Origin: Dictyostelium firmibasis
Taxonomy: Eukaryota > Evosea > Eumycetozoa > Dictyosteliales > Dictyosteliaceae
Assembly: GCA_036169595.1 (NCBI GenBank)
Contig: CM069765.1
Coordinates: 4,691,001-4,755,000 of the forward strand
Length of the DNA stretch: 64,000 bases
Direction of reading: 5' to 3'
A model generated the notes under the pieces. The model was given only the letters and a program-made list of their open reading frames with translations. It made no database searches and was not told the DNA's origin. Position numbers and translations under genes: made by a program. Shown one piece after another: positions 1-10,112 of this stretch (position 1 is the stretch's first letter; the number at the start of each line of letters is the position of its first letter).

Positions 1-888
1 TGATATGTTGTTACGACGAACACGACTTAATGATGCTTGTGCATTAATAGTTAAAAGAATAGTAGAATCAGCTAAATAACTTAATAGTTCAGTATCGACT
101 TCAGAATTATCAGTAGATGATAACATGTTTGATATCAAGAGGATAGGTTTCAATATATCATTGATTCTTTTTTCGACAATGAATAGATCAGAATCATAAT
201 TCTTGAGATGAGATGAGGCAGTAATACCATCTGGAGTACCGAATGGAGCAACATTAACTTGAAAATTTGATGGAAAGCAAAAAGTTTTATTAAAATTGTT
301 TAATAAATGTTTATATTCATTAAACAATGAAATCAGATAATTGATATTCAGTTGGTATATCGACATCATTATTTGAATCATCATCATTATCTTCATTCTC
401 TATATCTGAATTGTTATTATTCTCTTGATTTTTACTTATATTATTGTTAGATGTTATTGGTTCTTTAACGTATCTACTAAATGTTAATGTTAATTTGTTT
501 ATTTGATCTTCAATTGATTTCATTCTAATATCCATTAAATTTGTGTTATTATCTGTAGAGGAACTGCCATATCTTTGATCATTAGAGTTATTATTAACAG
601 TGGTGTTCATTATTTTATTTAATTTAAAATATTGTATGAGTTAGTATAATATTAAATTAAAATATATAAAAATATTGTTATAAATTAATTATTTGTATAA
701 AAATTGTGTGAATGTATCTTAAACATATAGGAGGAATTCCCAAATAAAATAAATCAAATTGTAAAAGTTTCTGTTACATTTATTTTATTTGATTATTCCC
801 AAATATTTAAGATAATTTTAAAAATTTTAAAAATTTCGCGCAAAATGTGGTGTGAGGTGTGTTAAAATTTCCCGCGCAAATAAGTGCG
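1..888 (-). mobile_element. DIRS-type retrotransposon, subfamily A, partial (ORF1 start and terminal repeat)
   Basis: The minus strand carries the first part of DIRS ORF1 (start at 610, running off the window) with a low-complexity Asn/Ser/Asp-rich N-terminus. The same protein is seen at 14686-13634 and from 63384. From 611 to about 888 lies the AT-rich terminal repeat, with the GGAATTCC-containing core and the CGCGCAAA block typical of subfamily A here. ORF1 is the putative Gag-like protein of DIRS elements. The element is a fossil fragment; its outer repeat passes into a subfamily B repeat near 888. Confidence 0.8.
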
Positions 889-2499
889 AGTTTGAAAAAA
901 GTTGCCACGTGTCACGCACCTATTTTTTTGAGTTTTGAGAAATTTTGAAGAAAGTAAAAACAGTATAAATAGTGGCACTAAATATTGAAAAACAATTTGA
1001 TTTATTTTATTTGGGAATTCCTCCTATATATATTTAAGATACACACACATAATTTATACAAAAAATTAAAAAAAAAAAAAAAAAATTCTTTTATTAATTT
1101 AATACTTTTTCTCTATCTCTATAAAAATAATTTTAGATATCAATAAAATAATGTCTACCACCGATAATAATAACCACGCTAGTAGCTCTACCGAAAATAA
1201 TTCTAATTCTTATGAAACAAGAATGAAATCACTTGAGGATCAAATCTCCAATCTCTCTTTAGCTTTTACCAGATATATGAAAGAGCCAATCAGAGAGTCG
1301 TACGGTAACTCTGATAATCAACGTTCTAATGATGAATCTGAAACTGAGAATGAACAAGGTGATGATGAATCTATCGATCCAGTCGATGTTCCAACTGATT
1401 ATCAACTATCAGAATCATTGCTTGCTAACTACAAACATTTAATCAATAATCAAGGTTTGTTAGTTGAAGAAAAATATATCCTTGAGAAGAACGAAATGGC
1501 TGATGTTAACAAGATCTTTTGCTTTCCTTCTAACTTCCAAGTGAATGTAGCTCCATTCGGTACTCCAGAAGATATATCTGCTTCATCTAATCTCAAGAAT
1601 AATGATACTGACTTGTACATTGTCGAAAAGAGAATCAATGATATATTGAAACCAATACTTTTACTTTCAAGTATGATGTCGTCCGATAAAACTGATATCG
1701 ACACCGAACTCTTAGGTTACTTAGCTGACTCGTCCATCCAATTAGTTGTTAGTGCTCAAGCAACATTAGCTCGTGTTCGTCGTAACAATATCTCAAAAGA
1801 AATCTACGGTTCCGAAGTGGTCCAACCAATCAAGATCAAAGACACTCCAAAGATGTTTGATGATACCGAATCTGAACGTGTAAGAAAGTTAGCAAAGTCA
1901 ATCAGAAAGAACAATGAAGCCAAGCAATCATTGTTAAAAGTTAACAATCAATCAAAGTCAAACTTTAAGAAATCAACCAACACAGGTGGTAATAACACTA
2001 CTGGAAGTAGTAGTTCGAATAACAAGTCCAGTAGTGGGAGTAATGACCGATCCAATAACTTCAATGGATCCCAAAGTAATGCTGCATCAGGTAGCAGCAA
2101 TACCAAGTCTGGAAACGGTACCAATTATCGTTTTCAGAAGAACAAGAAGTAAACCTACCGGTAGGTGGACGTCTCGTCCACTTCAAACAAGTTTGGAAAG
2201 AATTGGGTCTTCCAAACTTTTGTCAAGAAGTAGTAAACGGATTAAAGGTTCCACTACTTTCAAACTTCAAACCGATGCTGAACCCAATTCCGATTTCAAT
2301 TCCAGAGGGTCCGAAATCAGATTGTATCACAAACGAAGTACAAGATTTATTAAAGGACAATGCAATAGAACAAGTACTTCCAAACCGTCACTCCCAACTC
2401 GTTTTTTACTCCAACGTGTTTACGGTTCCAAAAGCTGGAACGAATTTACATCGTTCAGTACTAGATCTAAAGATGTTAATTAAAAATTTAAATAATTAA
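889..2499 (+). mobile_element. DIRS-type retrotransposon, subfamily B, partial
   Basis: Parts: terminal repeat with promoter side 889-1150 (contains CCACGTG and the GGGAATTCC core), ORF1 1151-2152 (Gag-like, Asn/Ser/Gly-rich C-terminus) and the start of the reverse-transcriptase ORF 2203-2499. The same parts occur in the whole-looking copy at 42067-46829 with very high similarity, so the insertion is young. This copy is not whole: most of the RT/RNase H and recombinase region is not here. It stands head to head with the subfamily A piece on its left. Confidence 0.85.
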
Positions 2500-2886
2500 A
2501 TTATATTTTATATTAAATATATATATTTAAATTTATGAATACATTTATTTATTTGATTATTCCCAAATATTTAAGATAATTTTCAGAGAACTTCAAATGA
2601 ATTTTCTGGAGTTTTTTAGCTCGAAAAAATTATTGAAAAAATGAAAAATTTCGAGTTTGAAAAAAGTTGCCACGTGTCACGCACCTATTTTTTTTGAGTT
2701 TTGCGAAATTTTTCAGAAAGTAAAAACAGTATAAATAGTGGCACTAAATATTGAAAACAATTTGATTTATATGGAATTCCGACTAAGGGAGGGCGGGTTG
2801 GGACCAATTTAAATATATATATTTAATATAAAATATAATTTAATTATTTAAATTTTTAATTTATATTATCATATATATATTTAAAT
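2490..2886. repeat. DIRS subfamily B terminal-repeat fragments, tail to tail
   Basis: No gene. The stretch holds two opposed copies of the AT-rich end repeat (about 2480-2560 and 2810-2886) around the 3' repeat core with CCACGTG (2668-2675) and the GC-richer box at about 2780-2805 (gggagggcgggttggg). That box recurs at 10609-10625, 15125-15150, 27895-27915 and 46500-46520 next to the recombinase end of each DIRS copy. Confidence 0.7.
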
Positions 2887-3487
2887 TTATGAAAGTTGGA
2901 CTACATTATTTAAGAAACCACCAGATTTTTCACCAATGATTTTCTTGTCATAAAAGTTATCAACTGTATCATTTGATTTCCAACGACCGAGTTTCTTGAC
3001 CACATGGAATGGAACATTGTTGGACAACAAGAGAGAAGCCATAGCGGAACGAGTAGAGTGAGATTTGAACTTTGTAATATCAATACCTGATTTTGAAAGT
3101 ATTGATAAAACTATAGAGTTTATATATTCGACTGAAACTGGATTACCATCACGAAGAATGAATACCGAATCACCAGATGAAGCAGTTCTTCTTTGCTCAG
3201 AGTGTTTGAGGTATCTTGAAAGATGGAGAACTGGACAAATACTTGCATTTGATTCATCTAGTGAAGTTAATTCTAGAATTGAAATATCAGCATTCTTTGT
3301 ATTCCTTTGTTCTTTTGCATTGATAACAGGAGCTTTAATTGAGTGTTCAGTGATTATTAAACTCTTGTAAGACCATTTGACTAAGTCAGATGACCTTGCT
3401 AAACCAAACATTTTACAAAGAACAAAAGTCTTATGTAGAAGAACAGTGTATGTAAACTTTGGATAAACGTTGATTGTAGATAAGTAT
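2887..3487 (-). mobile_element. DIRS subfamily B tyrosine recombinase region, fragment
   Basis: The minus strand encodes the C-terminal catalytic part of the DIRS tyrosine recombinase. The HSTR motif, the GRW segment and a Tyr in FYD near the end are the H-x-x-R/Y signature of the phage-integrase fold. It matches the C-terminal part of the ORF at 45010-46419 almost residue for residue. It ends abruptly at 3487, where the Harbinger-like element begins. Fossil fragment. Confidence 0.85.
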
Positions 3488-3587
3488 TGAGGTGTTTTCA
3501 CTTACTTAAATTTAAATATTAAATTACAATTTCAAAACTTAAGATGTGTATACTTTCACAGATTTAAATTTAATTTTTGTAAAAAAC
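3488..3587 (+). repeat. Left terminal inverted repeat of Harbinger-like copy 1
   Basis: Begins TGAGGTGTTTTCAC and ends around the run TTTTTGTAAAA. The reverse complement of 6762-6848 aligns with it imperfectly: the first ten bases and the internal block CTTTCACAGATTTAAATTTA agree, with differences between. The same left end recurs at 22851. Confidence 0.8.
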
Positions 3588-3644
3588 ATAAGCCTTAAAA
3601 AATGAATACTTTTTTTATAATTTATAAATGAAAAGATTTAATTT

Positions 3645-4508
3645 TTATTTATTGGGATTGGTTTTATTTTTTAATAGTTGAATCAATATTTCAGACAACA
3701 CTTCTAATTGGTTACTTGATCTTTCTAGTTGTGTTATTAATCTAGAGTTTAAAGAGTTATTAACACTATCTTGTTTAATTTGATGATCTAACTTTTCTCT
3801 TTCGATCTGTTCTTGTTTTTCAAGTCTGGAGCATACCTTCCCTCTGAATGATTTTTCATCTTGAAAGATATTTGTTAAAGTTGAATAACGATCTCTTCTT
3901 ACATTTGTTCTATTCTGTTGTTGAGAAGCAATATCATCAGAGATTTGGGAAGAATTTAATCTTGATTCGGTATCACCAATTACTTGAGAACTTCTTAATT
4001 CTTTCTCTATTAATTCCAATAATTTAGAAGATTTGTTAAAATAGTTTTCACAAGTATCAAGATATAAACTGAAATTATGTTTGGAACCATATTTATTGAT
4101 GTGATGACTTGTGAATCTCTTTGGACGAGTGAATGGTTTTTTCAATTTTGAATTAACGCCTCTGAGATTTGATAAGTACGACAAAGCTTGTTTGACACTG
4201 AGATTGGTTTTATACTTTTTATTATAGTCGGAAACGGTTAATTGCATTACACTTTTGTTTGATAATGAATTGATATTCGGGTTTCTTAAATTCTTTAAAT
4301 AAAATGTCAAGAATGTATGTGTTGTTTCCCAATTCCAAACATTTGAGTTTGAATCTATATCTCTGGAATCCGAGTCATCTAAATCATCATCTGACTCGCT
4401 AGAATCAAGTGATTGTTCTTGACTTTCGATATCAGTATCTTCAAACCTATTATCATTATCATTAAAAGTATCATTATCACTGTAATCATCATTTTCATTG
4501 TTTGACAA
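3645..4508 (-). CDS. Myb/SANT-like DNA-binding protein of the Harbinger-like element
   Basis: About 287 residues. The first 60 are very acidic and Asp/Ser/Asn-rich. A Trp-containing three-helix region follows (about residues 58-125, beginning WNWETTHTFLTFYL and ending near LSNLRG), whose spacing of aromatic and basic residues resembles Myb/SANT-like domains. A basic stretch (KKPFTRPKRF) comes next, then a Gln/Arg-rich C-terminus with coiled-coil potential (about residues 210-285). In PIF/Harbinger elements such a protein helps the transposase reach the nucleus and bind the ends; that role is inferred here. The open frame continues upstream without an ATG, so the first codon given (TTG) is probably internal and a short 5' exon is likely. 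It is divergent from the transposase gene across about 700 bases. Confidence 0.65.
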   Translation of the reverse strand: MSNNENDDYSDNDTFNDNDNRFEDTDIESQEQSLDSSESDDDLDDSDSRDIDSNSNVWNWETTHTFLTFYLKNLRNPNINSLSNKSVMQLTVSDYNKKYKTNLSVKQALSYLSNLRGVNSKLKKPFTRPKRFTSHHINKYGSKHNFSLYLDTCENYFNKSSKLLELIEKELRSSQVIGDTESRLNSSQISDDIASQQQNRTNVRRDRYSTLTNIFQDEKSFRGKVCSRLEKQEQIEREKLDHQIKQDSVNNSLNSRLITQLERSSNQLEVLSEILIQLLKNKTNPNK

Positions 4509-4570
4509 TGCAATATCATCACTATATTCTTCATTTTCACTACTAGATTCTGTTGATTCTGTTGATTCAT

Positions 4571-5239
4571 AGTTATTACTAATATTATTTTTATTAATAT
4601 TGTTATTGTTTGATTTATCTAATTTATATTTTTTTAGATTTCTAAAATCTATTAAAACACATTTTGTTAATAAAACAATTTGTAAACTATATTATTTTTA
4701 TTTTAGTAATGCATACCCATGGTGTTTAATAAAAGAATGTTATTACTTAATATATATGTTTGTTTTTGTTTTTAATAATTAAATTGTTTTGTGTAACTTA
4801 TTGTAGTTTTCTAATTAAAAAATTAAAGATATTAAAAAATAAAAAATAAAAAATAATAAAAAATAAAAAATAAAATTAAAAATGTGGGTGTTTTTATTAA
4901 TTTATTTTAATAATAATATTGCCACGTGTCAATTGTTGTAAATTATCGATATAATTTAACCACATTAGGGGTAAATAATTAAATTAAATTAAATTATTTA
5001 TTTTTTTCAATTTATTTTCAATAATTTTTACCACGTGTGGGTTAGTGTTAAAAAGTAATTAAATTTAATTAAATTTATTATTTTTTTATACCACTTGCGT
5101 GAAAATAATTGTTTCACATTAATTTTCTATTCACATTAAATAATATAATTAAAAACCTATAAACTATAAATATTATATAAACTTATAAACTATAATTCCT
5201 ATAAATAACAATTATTTAATTGATATAAAGTTAACTCAA
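4571..5239. promoter_or_regulatory. Shared AT-rich region between the two divergent Harbinger genes
   Basis: No convincing coding sequence. The stretch has A/T homopolymer runs, two CCACGTG-type G-box motifs (about 4922-4929 and 5030-5038) and a run of short TAATTAAATTA repeats. Its position between divergent genes makes it the likely bidirectional promoter. The same core CCACGTG occurs in the DIRS subfamily B terminal repeats, so a common host bHLH-like factor is possible but unproven. Confidence 0.35.
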
Positions 5240-6678
5240 ATGGATAGTAACAACTATCGATATAATGTTGAAGAAATTTTAGATAAAAGAATTATAGATG
5301 GTTCGATAGAATACTTTATAAAATGGGAAGGATATAGTTTTAATGAATCTACTTGGGAAATTTTAGATGATGGTTTTAATAAAAACATGTTAGAAACATT
5401 CGAACGAAATCGATTTGAAACAATTGTAAAAGATTTAATAAATACAAATCAATTCGATAACGATGATGTAGAAACTATTGTAGTAATAAAGATGATTATA
5501 GCAACAATTTCCAAAATCAACTTAATAAAGAGTATTATAATTAAAAAACTTAACTCGAATACAAACATATTCAACAATGATCCATTCAGGATTTTGAATC
5601 AACTGAATGAAAATAATGATGTTCAACAAAAGAAAATTATTAGACATAACTATATTAATATTAATAGATTGGAAAGAACAATTAAAAAGAGATATAGAAA
5701 TGATACATTTGTTCCAACTCCATTAAATAAAAACCAATCTCGTAAAACTGTTAGAATATTTAAAGATTTATATCCAACTCATTACAATCAAGTAGATGTT
5801 TACAATGAATTAGGTTTACCAATAGATCTCGTTGATGAAATTGTTAGATTGTGTAGAAACTCAGTCAAAGAGTTTAAATGTTTGTTAGATTCAAGATTGA
5901 AAGTGTTGTTAGTATTGTTTTTTTTGAAGGTCTGTACATATTAAAAATAAGTATTAGATTACTATTATATTGGAATATTAAATATTTTTGTCAAATAATT
6001 TAGAAAGGACCAAATTCAACCTCATTGTTAAAGAGAATCTTTAGTATTAGTAGTGCTACTATTTCAAGAGCTGTACGTGCACTTATTCCACTTATGATAC
6101 CATGTCTTTATACCATCTCGTTGGAGTTAATGAACGTAAACTGTTTACATTATGTCGATTGTACCGATTTTAGAATCAATCGAGTGCATCCATATCAATT
6201 CGAATGGTACAGAGGCGACTTAAAGTATCACTCTTTTACAATTCAAATACTTGTCGATGAAAATGGTACAATCGATTCTGCGATCATTGGTAAAGGTCAT
6301 AATAATGATTCAGGTATGTCAATGTTAACTGGTCTCAATGATCTAATTTACTCTTTTATAAAAAACGGAGAAGAGTTTTCAGTACTTGCAGACCCTGCTT
6401 ACAACGGTACCTTGTTTTATACACCAAAGAGAATCAAAAATCTTCTTGGTAAAGGTGACGAAATACTTTCCAATCAAGAAAGAAAAGTTGTGGAATCAAG
6501 ATTCCATCATTTCCAAGCTGGTAAACGGTCATTGGTAGAGAACAAGTTTGCTGATATGAAGAATAGATGGGGAATAGTAAAACAAAGAGGAATTCATCAA
6601 CCAAACTTCCTTTCGTACTGTTTAATAATGATATTCCATATTGAACAAATCAATTTTAATTTAAGAAACAATAAATGA
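5240..6678 (+). CDS. Chromodomain-containing PIF/Harbinger-like DDE transposase (spliced)
   Basis: Two exons, 5240-5929 and 6004-6678, around a 74-base GT..AG intron; joined they give 454 residues in phase. Residues about 7-55 form a chromodomain (YNVEEILDKRI, then YFIKWEGYSFNESTWE), the fold that binds methylated histone tails. A helix-turn-helix region bridges the splice (SRLKVLLVLFFLK, then TSLLKRIFSISSATISRAV). The DDE core follows: VDCTDF (first Asp), LADPAYNG (second Asp) and VENKFADMKNRWG (Glu), the spacing seen in DDE_4/Harbinger transposases. The transposase cuts and pastes the element through its inverted repeats. The chromodomain probably steers insertion to marked chromatin; this is inference. 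A near-identical copy lies at 25168-23730. Confidence 0.75.
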
Positions 6679-6761
6679 ATATATTTTTAAAATTATATTA
6701 TTTTTTTATTCCTTTTAAAGTTTATTTTAATTTAAAAGAGTTTTCGTCGAAAATTTGATAT

Positions 6762-6848
6762 GTTTTACAAAAATTAAATTTAAATCTGTGAAAGTACACC
6801 GTACTTAATTTTTGAATTTGATTTCTACAATTTACTGTAAACACCTCA
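6762..6848 (-). repeat. Right terminal inverted repeat of Harbinger-like copy 1
   Basis: Reverse complement begins TGAGGTGTTTACAGT. It pairs with 3488-3587 and recurs, inverted, at 23559. Bacterial DNA begins immediately after 6848. Confidence 0.8.
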
Positions 6849-7439
6849 ATGGATAGTCTCTAGATTCTCTTTGAGCTTTATTTCAATAAATGAGCACTCT
6901 TCATGCCACATCTCTTTCGTTCCGCAGATGACAATAACCAGTTGAACTTTCTGAGATGAACGATCAACGGAGCATTGAATATATCGGATAAGTCCTGAAT
7001 GTTTTTTTCATGATAGGCAGCGGCTGGTCCAAGGCTATTACATACTCTTTCAATAAGCTCTACAGCTCTATTTATTGCAGGATATTGAACTCTGCAGTGA
7101 GGAATTGGAACGAGATTATGGGATCCTTTCTCAAAAATTCCAAACCGAATACGCCCTTCGACTTGTCTACAAGCAAGTTTGGCTCTTATTCTCCAAAGAA
7201 TCGGCTCTCCAAAGACAAAGGACGTCTCAATTTTTCTCAAGGAAATTTGAGCAAAAAAAATCTTTAGCTTGTTGATAAAGAATTGGATACGACTCAAAAG
7301 GTCGCTCTTTTTCACATCCAGGACATAGCTTAAAATGGGGACAGTGAAAAGAAAATAGTCTGTTCATAAGTAGATAGATTGTGTCTAAAAGCATGAAGTA
7401 CGCTTTAGTGTAAACAATGAGGAGATGAGATACAACCAA
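6849..7439 (-). pseudogene. Bacterial RNA m5U methyltransferase (TrmA/RlmD family), N-terminal fragment
   Basis: Two overlapping frames on the minus strand. The upstream one (7439-7227) holds CPHFKLCPGC, the Cys cluster that binds a [4Fe-4S] centre in RlmD/RlmC-type enzymes, followed by a YPILYQQAKDFF segment. The other (7315-6878) holds WRIRAKLACR and GIFEKGSHNLVPIPHC, typical of the region before the SAM-binding domain. These enzymes transfer a methyl group from SAM to C5 of a uridine in rRNA or tRNA. The catalytic domain is absent: the gene stops where the Harbinger element ends (6848). At least one frameshift lies between the two frames. Base composition is much less AT-rich than the element next to it. 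Confidence 0.55.
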
Positions 7440-7663
7440 ACAGTGAAAACAGAAAGTTTTTAGAGATAAAAAAGCCCAGTTATAAACAGATCCACATAGA
7501 CCTAAGAAGAAGAGATACTTTACATCTTCTTATTTATCATCATATCTCTCTGTGGATGTTGACAAGAAGCTAGAGGAGATAGTTTGAGAGCTAAAAAATC
7601 TGTTTTTGGTGTAGATTTGTCTTCAACCTAAATCAAGAATAAAAAAAGAGAAGGCGTCTTCTT
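7440..7663. other. Bacterial intergenic stretch between divergent genes
   Basis: No open frame of note. It lies between the minus-strand methyltransferase remnant and the plus-strand GlmU-like gene, so it should have held both promoters; I cannot point to convincing -35/-10 boxes. An AGAGAAGG Shine-Dalgarno-like motif sits just before the ATG at 7664. Confidence 0.4.
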
Positions 7664-8257
7664 ATGTCTTTTTGGCATTCTCCTGAGAATTTTTTTAACC
7701 TATCTAGCTTTTTACATAGCTCGATTTTTTATGATGTCGCTTACGTTTGGCAGGTGTTTCCGAGGATAGACTTGTACCTCTCTGCCCAAAAATGGAATTC
7801 TATTGATATTGGCGTATATAAGGGCGTAACTTTTGAAAATCCAGAGATGATCGGTGATGCTTGCGTAATCGGTCATACTACTGAATTAAAGCACTCTATT
7901 CTATTAGATGGTGCAAAAGCGGCTCACTTTGACTTTATCGGAGATTCTATCATTGGAAATGGGGTAAATATAGGCGCTGGTGTTAAATGTGCAAACCTTC
8001 GTTTCGATAACCAACCGATCTCTATTCAATATGAGGGCAAAAAAATAGCTACCGGGTTAAGAAAATTTGGATCAATTATTGGCGATAGCTCTCAAATTGG
8101 TTGTAATACTGTTTTAAGCCCAGGAACAGTTGTTGGAAAGAGTGCCTATTGCTATCCAACTCTCTATATTACCGGAGTTATTCCGGCTCATGCTAGAGTA
8201 AAATCGATGCAAAAAAGCACGATTGCTATAGAATCAGCGAATCAAAATTTAGATTGA
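7664..8257 (+). CDS. GlmU-like left-handed beta-helix (hexapeptide-repeat) protein of chlamydial type
   Basis: 197 residues, no visible break. The middle and C-terminal parts show hexapeptide repeats (IGDACVIGHTTELKHSIL, FIGDSIIGNGVNIGAG, IIGDSSQIGCNTVLSPGTVVG) that build a left-handed beta-helix as in N-acetyl/acyltransferases. It resembles the acetyltransferase half of GlmU without the nucleotidyltransferase half. In Chlamydia a short GlmU-annotated protein is encoded just before the ispA-type prenyl synthase; the same pair occurs here, 10 bases apart. Its substrate (a nucleotide sugar) is inferred from the family. The start is chosen for the AGAGAAGG motif upstream. It is one of the few unbroken bacterial genes in the window; expression in an amoeba nucleus is doubtful. 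Confidence 0.65.
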   Translation: MSFWHSPENFFNLSSFLHSSIFYDVAYVWQVFPRIDLYLSAQKWNSIDIGVYKGVTFENPEMIGDACVIGHTTELKHSILLDGAKAAHFDFIGDSIIGNGVNIGAGVKCANLRFDNQPISIQYEGKKIATGLRKFGSIIGDSSQIGCNTVLSPGTVVGKSAYCYPTLYITGVIPAHARVKSMQKSTIAIESANQNLD

Positions 8258-8267
8258 GTTTTCCACT

Positions 8268-9213
8268 ATGATATCATCTCATAATAGTACTGAGCGTTTT
8301 CTGACATCTTTGGGAATGATTATTGCTCCACACAAAATTCGCTTTGAAGAGTTGCTAAAAGAGCATCTTTCATCTGGAGAATTCGGAGCCGTTCAAGAGC
8401 TCAATGAAGCGTCTCACTATGCCCTTTCATCCTCTGGAAAGAGATTTAGACCTGCAATTGTCTGGATGGTAGGGGAGGCTTTAGGGTGTGCAAAGCATGA
8501 GTATCTTGATAATGCAGCTTTTGCTGTTGAGTATTTCCATACATCATCTTTAATTGCCGATGATCTCCCATGTATGGATAACGATGATATGCGCCGCGGC
8601 TTTCCAACAACGCATAAAGCCTTCTCTGAAGCCACAGCTATTTTAGCTAGATTTTCATTAATTGCCCTTGGGTTTCAATCAATTGCTCGATCAAAGTTGT
8701 GTGATAAGGCTCATCCAGATGAAGTAAAACGGGCGATCTTAGAATCAAGCCGTACAATGCTTTACAACCATTTCAGGCCTTATTGGTGGGCAGCTAGTCG
8801 ATTTAAATCAGCCTGATATGTCTCAAAAAACTATCGAGACAATTATAGATATGAAGACAGGGGCACTATTTGAGCTCTCATTCACTCTTGGTTGGATCTT
8901 TGGAGGAGGCGATATGGATCTTCTACCGAACGTTCGACAGCTTGCGCTCCACTTTGGTAGAGCTTTTCAAATACTTGATGATATCGATGATATCGAGAAA
9001 GATCGACTATCTGGAAAAACAGTGAATTATGCACTTCAATTTGGAGTGAATAGAGCTATAAAGGCAATTGATGCCCATGTTCGAGATGCAGTTGATCTTA
9101 TGGAAAATCGACTAAAACTCTATCAAGAGTGTGATGAAAAAGAAAAATCACTTATCCATATGACTCGACTCTTATCTGAGGCGAATAGATATAAGGCCCT
9201 ATACCTGCTATAG
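8268..9213 (+). pseudogene. ispA: Polyprenyl (farnesyl/geranylgeranyl) diphosphate synthase with one frameshift
   Basis: The first frame (8268-8816) has the first Asp-rich motif in DDLPCMDNDDMRRG. The second frame (up to 9213) has the second Asp-rich motif in LDDIDDIEKD. These bind the Mg-diphosphates of the allylic substrate and IPP. The GGQLVDL motif expected between them is readable only in the second frame, so one single-base shift lies near 8765. Full length would be about 300 residues, normal for the family. The enzyme condenses IPP with DMAPP/GPP/FPP to make isoprenoid chains for quinones and lipid carriers. It follows the GlmU-like gene by 10 bases, as in chlamydial genomes, and converges on recA across a hairpin terminator. 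Confidence 0.8.
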
Positions 9214-9222
9214 GGCCTTTAT
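9193..9222 (+). terminator. Rho-independent-type terminator between ispA and recA
   Basis: AAGGCCCTATA, a 5-base loop, then TATAGGGCCTT and T-rich sequence form a perfect 11-base stem. It includes the ispA stop codon. With A-rich sequence on the other side it can serve both convergent genes. It is a bacterial signal kept in an otherwise eukaryotic context. Confidence 0.75.
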
Positions 9223-9236
9223 TAAGGGATATCTTA

Positions 9237-10101
9237 TTAGCTATCGGTTAATGGCTCATCAAATAGTTCAGAAGCCGCTTTAGAAGTAGCCTCTATCTTT
9301 TTTTCTTTCATCATTATGGTGACTTGGAGCTCAATCTCGTCTAAGAGCTTTGGATTCTTTTTGAGCTCATCTCGAACAGTATCTCTTCCCTGTCCAAGTC
9401 TTTGCCCTTTATAGCTAAACCAAGCTCCTTTCTTATCAATGATATTGAAATCTGCCGCGATATCTAAAATAGAACCTGCTCGAGAGATGCCCTCTCCAAA
9501 GAGAATGTCAAATTCTGCCACTCTAAATGGCGGTGCCATCTTATTTTTTACAACCTTTGCTTTGATTCGGCTGCCAACTTCAACATTATCGCTTCCTTTA
9601 ATCGCTGCCGCCTTTCTTAGATCAATACGTACAGATGAGTAGAACTTGAGCGCTCTTCCGCCTGTTGTCGTCTCTGGATTTCCATACATAACGCCAATCT
9701 TTTCTCTGATTTGGTTAATAAAGATAGCACATGTATTGCTTTTAGAGAGGGCTGCTGTCAATTTACGTAGAGCTTGTGACATCATCCTAGCTTGGAGACC
9801 GACAAAGGAGTCTCCTATTTCCCCTTCAAGCTCAGCTTTTGGAAGGAGGGCTGCTACAGAGTCTATAACGATAACATCTATGGCATTGGATCTAGAGAGG
9901 GCTTCAGCAATATTAAGAGCCTCTTCTCCGCTATCTGGCTGCGATATAAGGAGATCATCGACATTTACTCCCAATCTACCTGCATATGCTGGATCTAGAG
10001 CATGTTCAGCATCAATATAGGCGGCAACACCCCCATTTTTTTGTGCGCAGGCGACGATTTGAAGAGCTAGCGTCGATTTTCCACACGATTCAGGACCATA
10101 T
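9237..10101 (-). pseudogene. recA: Recombinase RecA, lacking its N-terminal ~60 residues in frame
   Basis: The frame is open from the Walker A region (GPESCGKST) through [20 protein letters not shown], the Walker B-like [19 protein letters not shown], the loop [19 protein letters not shown] and the C-terminal domain to the stop at 9237. RecA forms filaments on single-stranded DNA for strand exchange and LexA cleavage. The first Ser-Ser of the usual GPESSGKTT is Ser-Cys, a tolerable change. Upstream of Walker A the sequence runs into an AT dinucleotide tract and the preceding part of the gene appears on the opposite strand (10113-10175), so the gene cannot be expressed whole. Otherwise it has no visible lesion, which suggests a young transfer. 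Confidence 0.85.
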
Positions 10102-10112
10102 ATATATTTAAG

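Larger units (their letters stand above)
3488..6848. mobile_element. PIF/Harbinger-like DNA transposon, copy 1, full length (3.36 kb)
   Basis: The ends are inverted repeats starting TGAGGTGTTT (left, 3488) and ending AAACACCTCA (right, 6848). Imperfect similarity continues for about 90-100 bases on each side, including a shared block around CTTTCACAGATTTAAATTTA. Inside are two divergent genes: a Myb/SANT-like protein on the minus strand and a chromodomain plus DDE transposase on the plus strand. The two-gene layout (transposase plus Myb-like helper) is the known plan of PIF/Harbinger elements. The left flank is DIRS DNA and the right flank is bacterial DNA; no target-site duplication is visible, so at least one flank has been rearranged since insertion. 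Confidence 0.8.

Noticed and set aside
1986-2483. Arg/Ser-rich open frames overlapping the DIRS ORF1 end and RT start (also 26247, 28433-30211, 43333-44958 and 12526-13905)
   Set aside because: They run in another frame over the conserved RT coding sequence and show no domain of their own.
7010-7275. Plus-strand open frames across the methyltransferase remnant
   Set aside because: Antisense of the minus-strand frames that carry the Cys cluster and GSH motif.
9439-10020. Plus-strand open frames across recA
   Set aside because: Antisense shadows of the conserved RecA frame.
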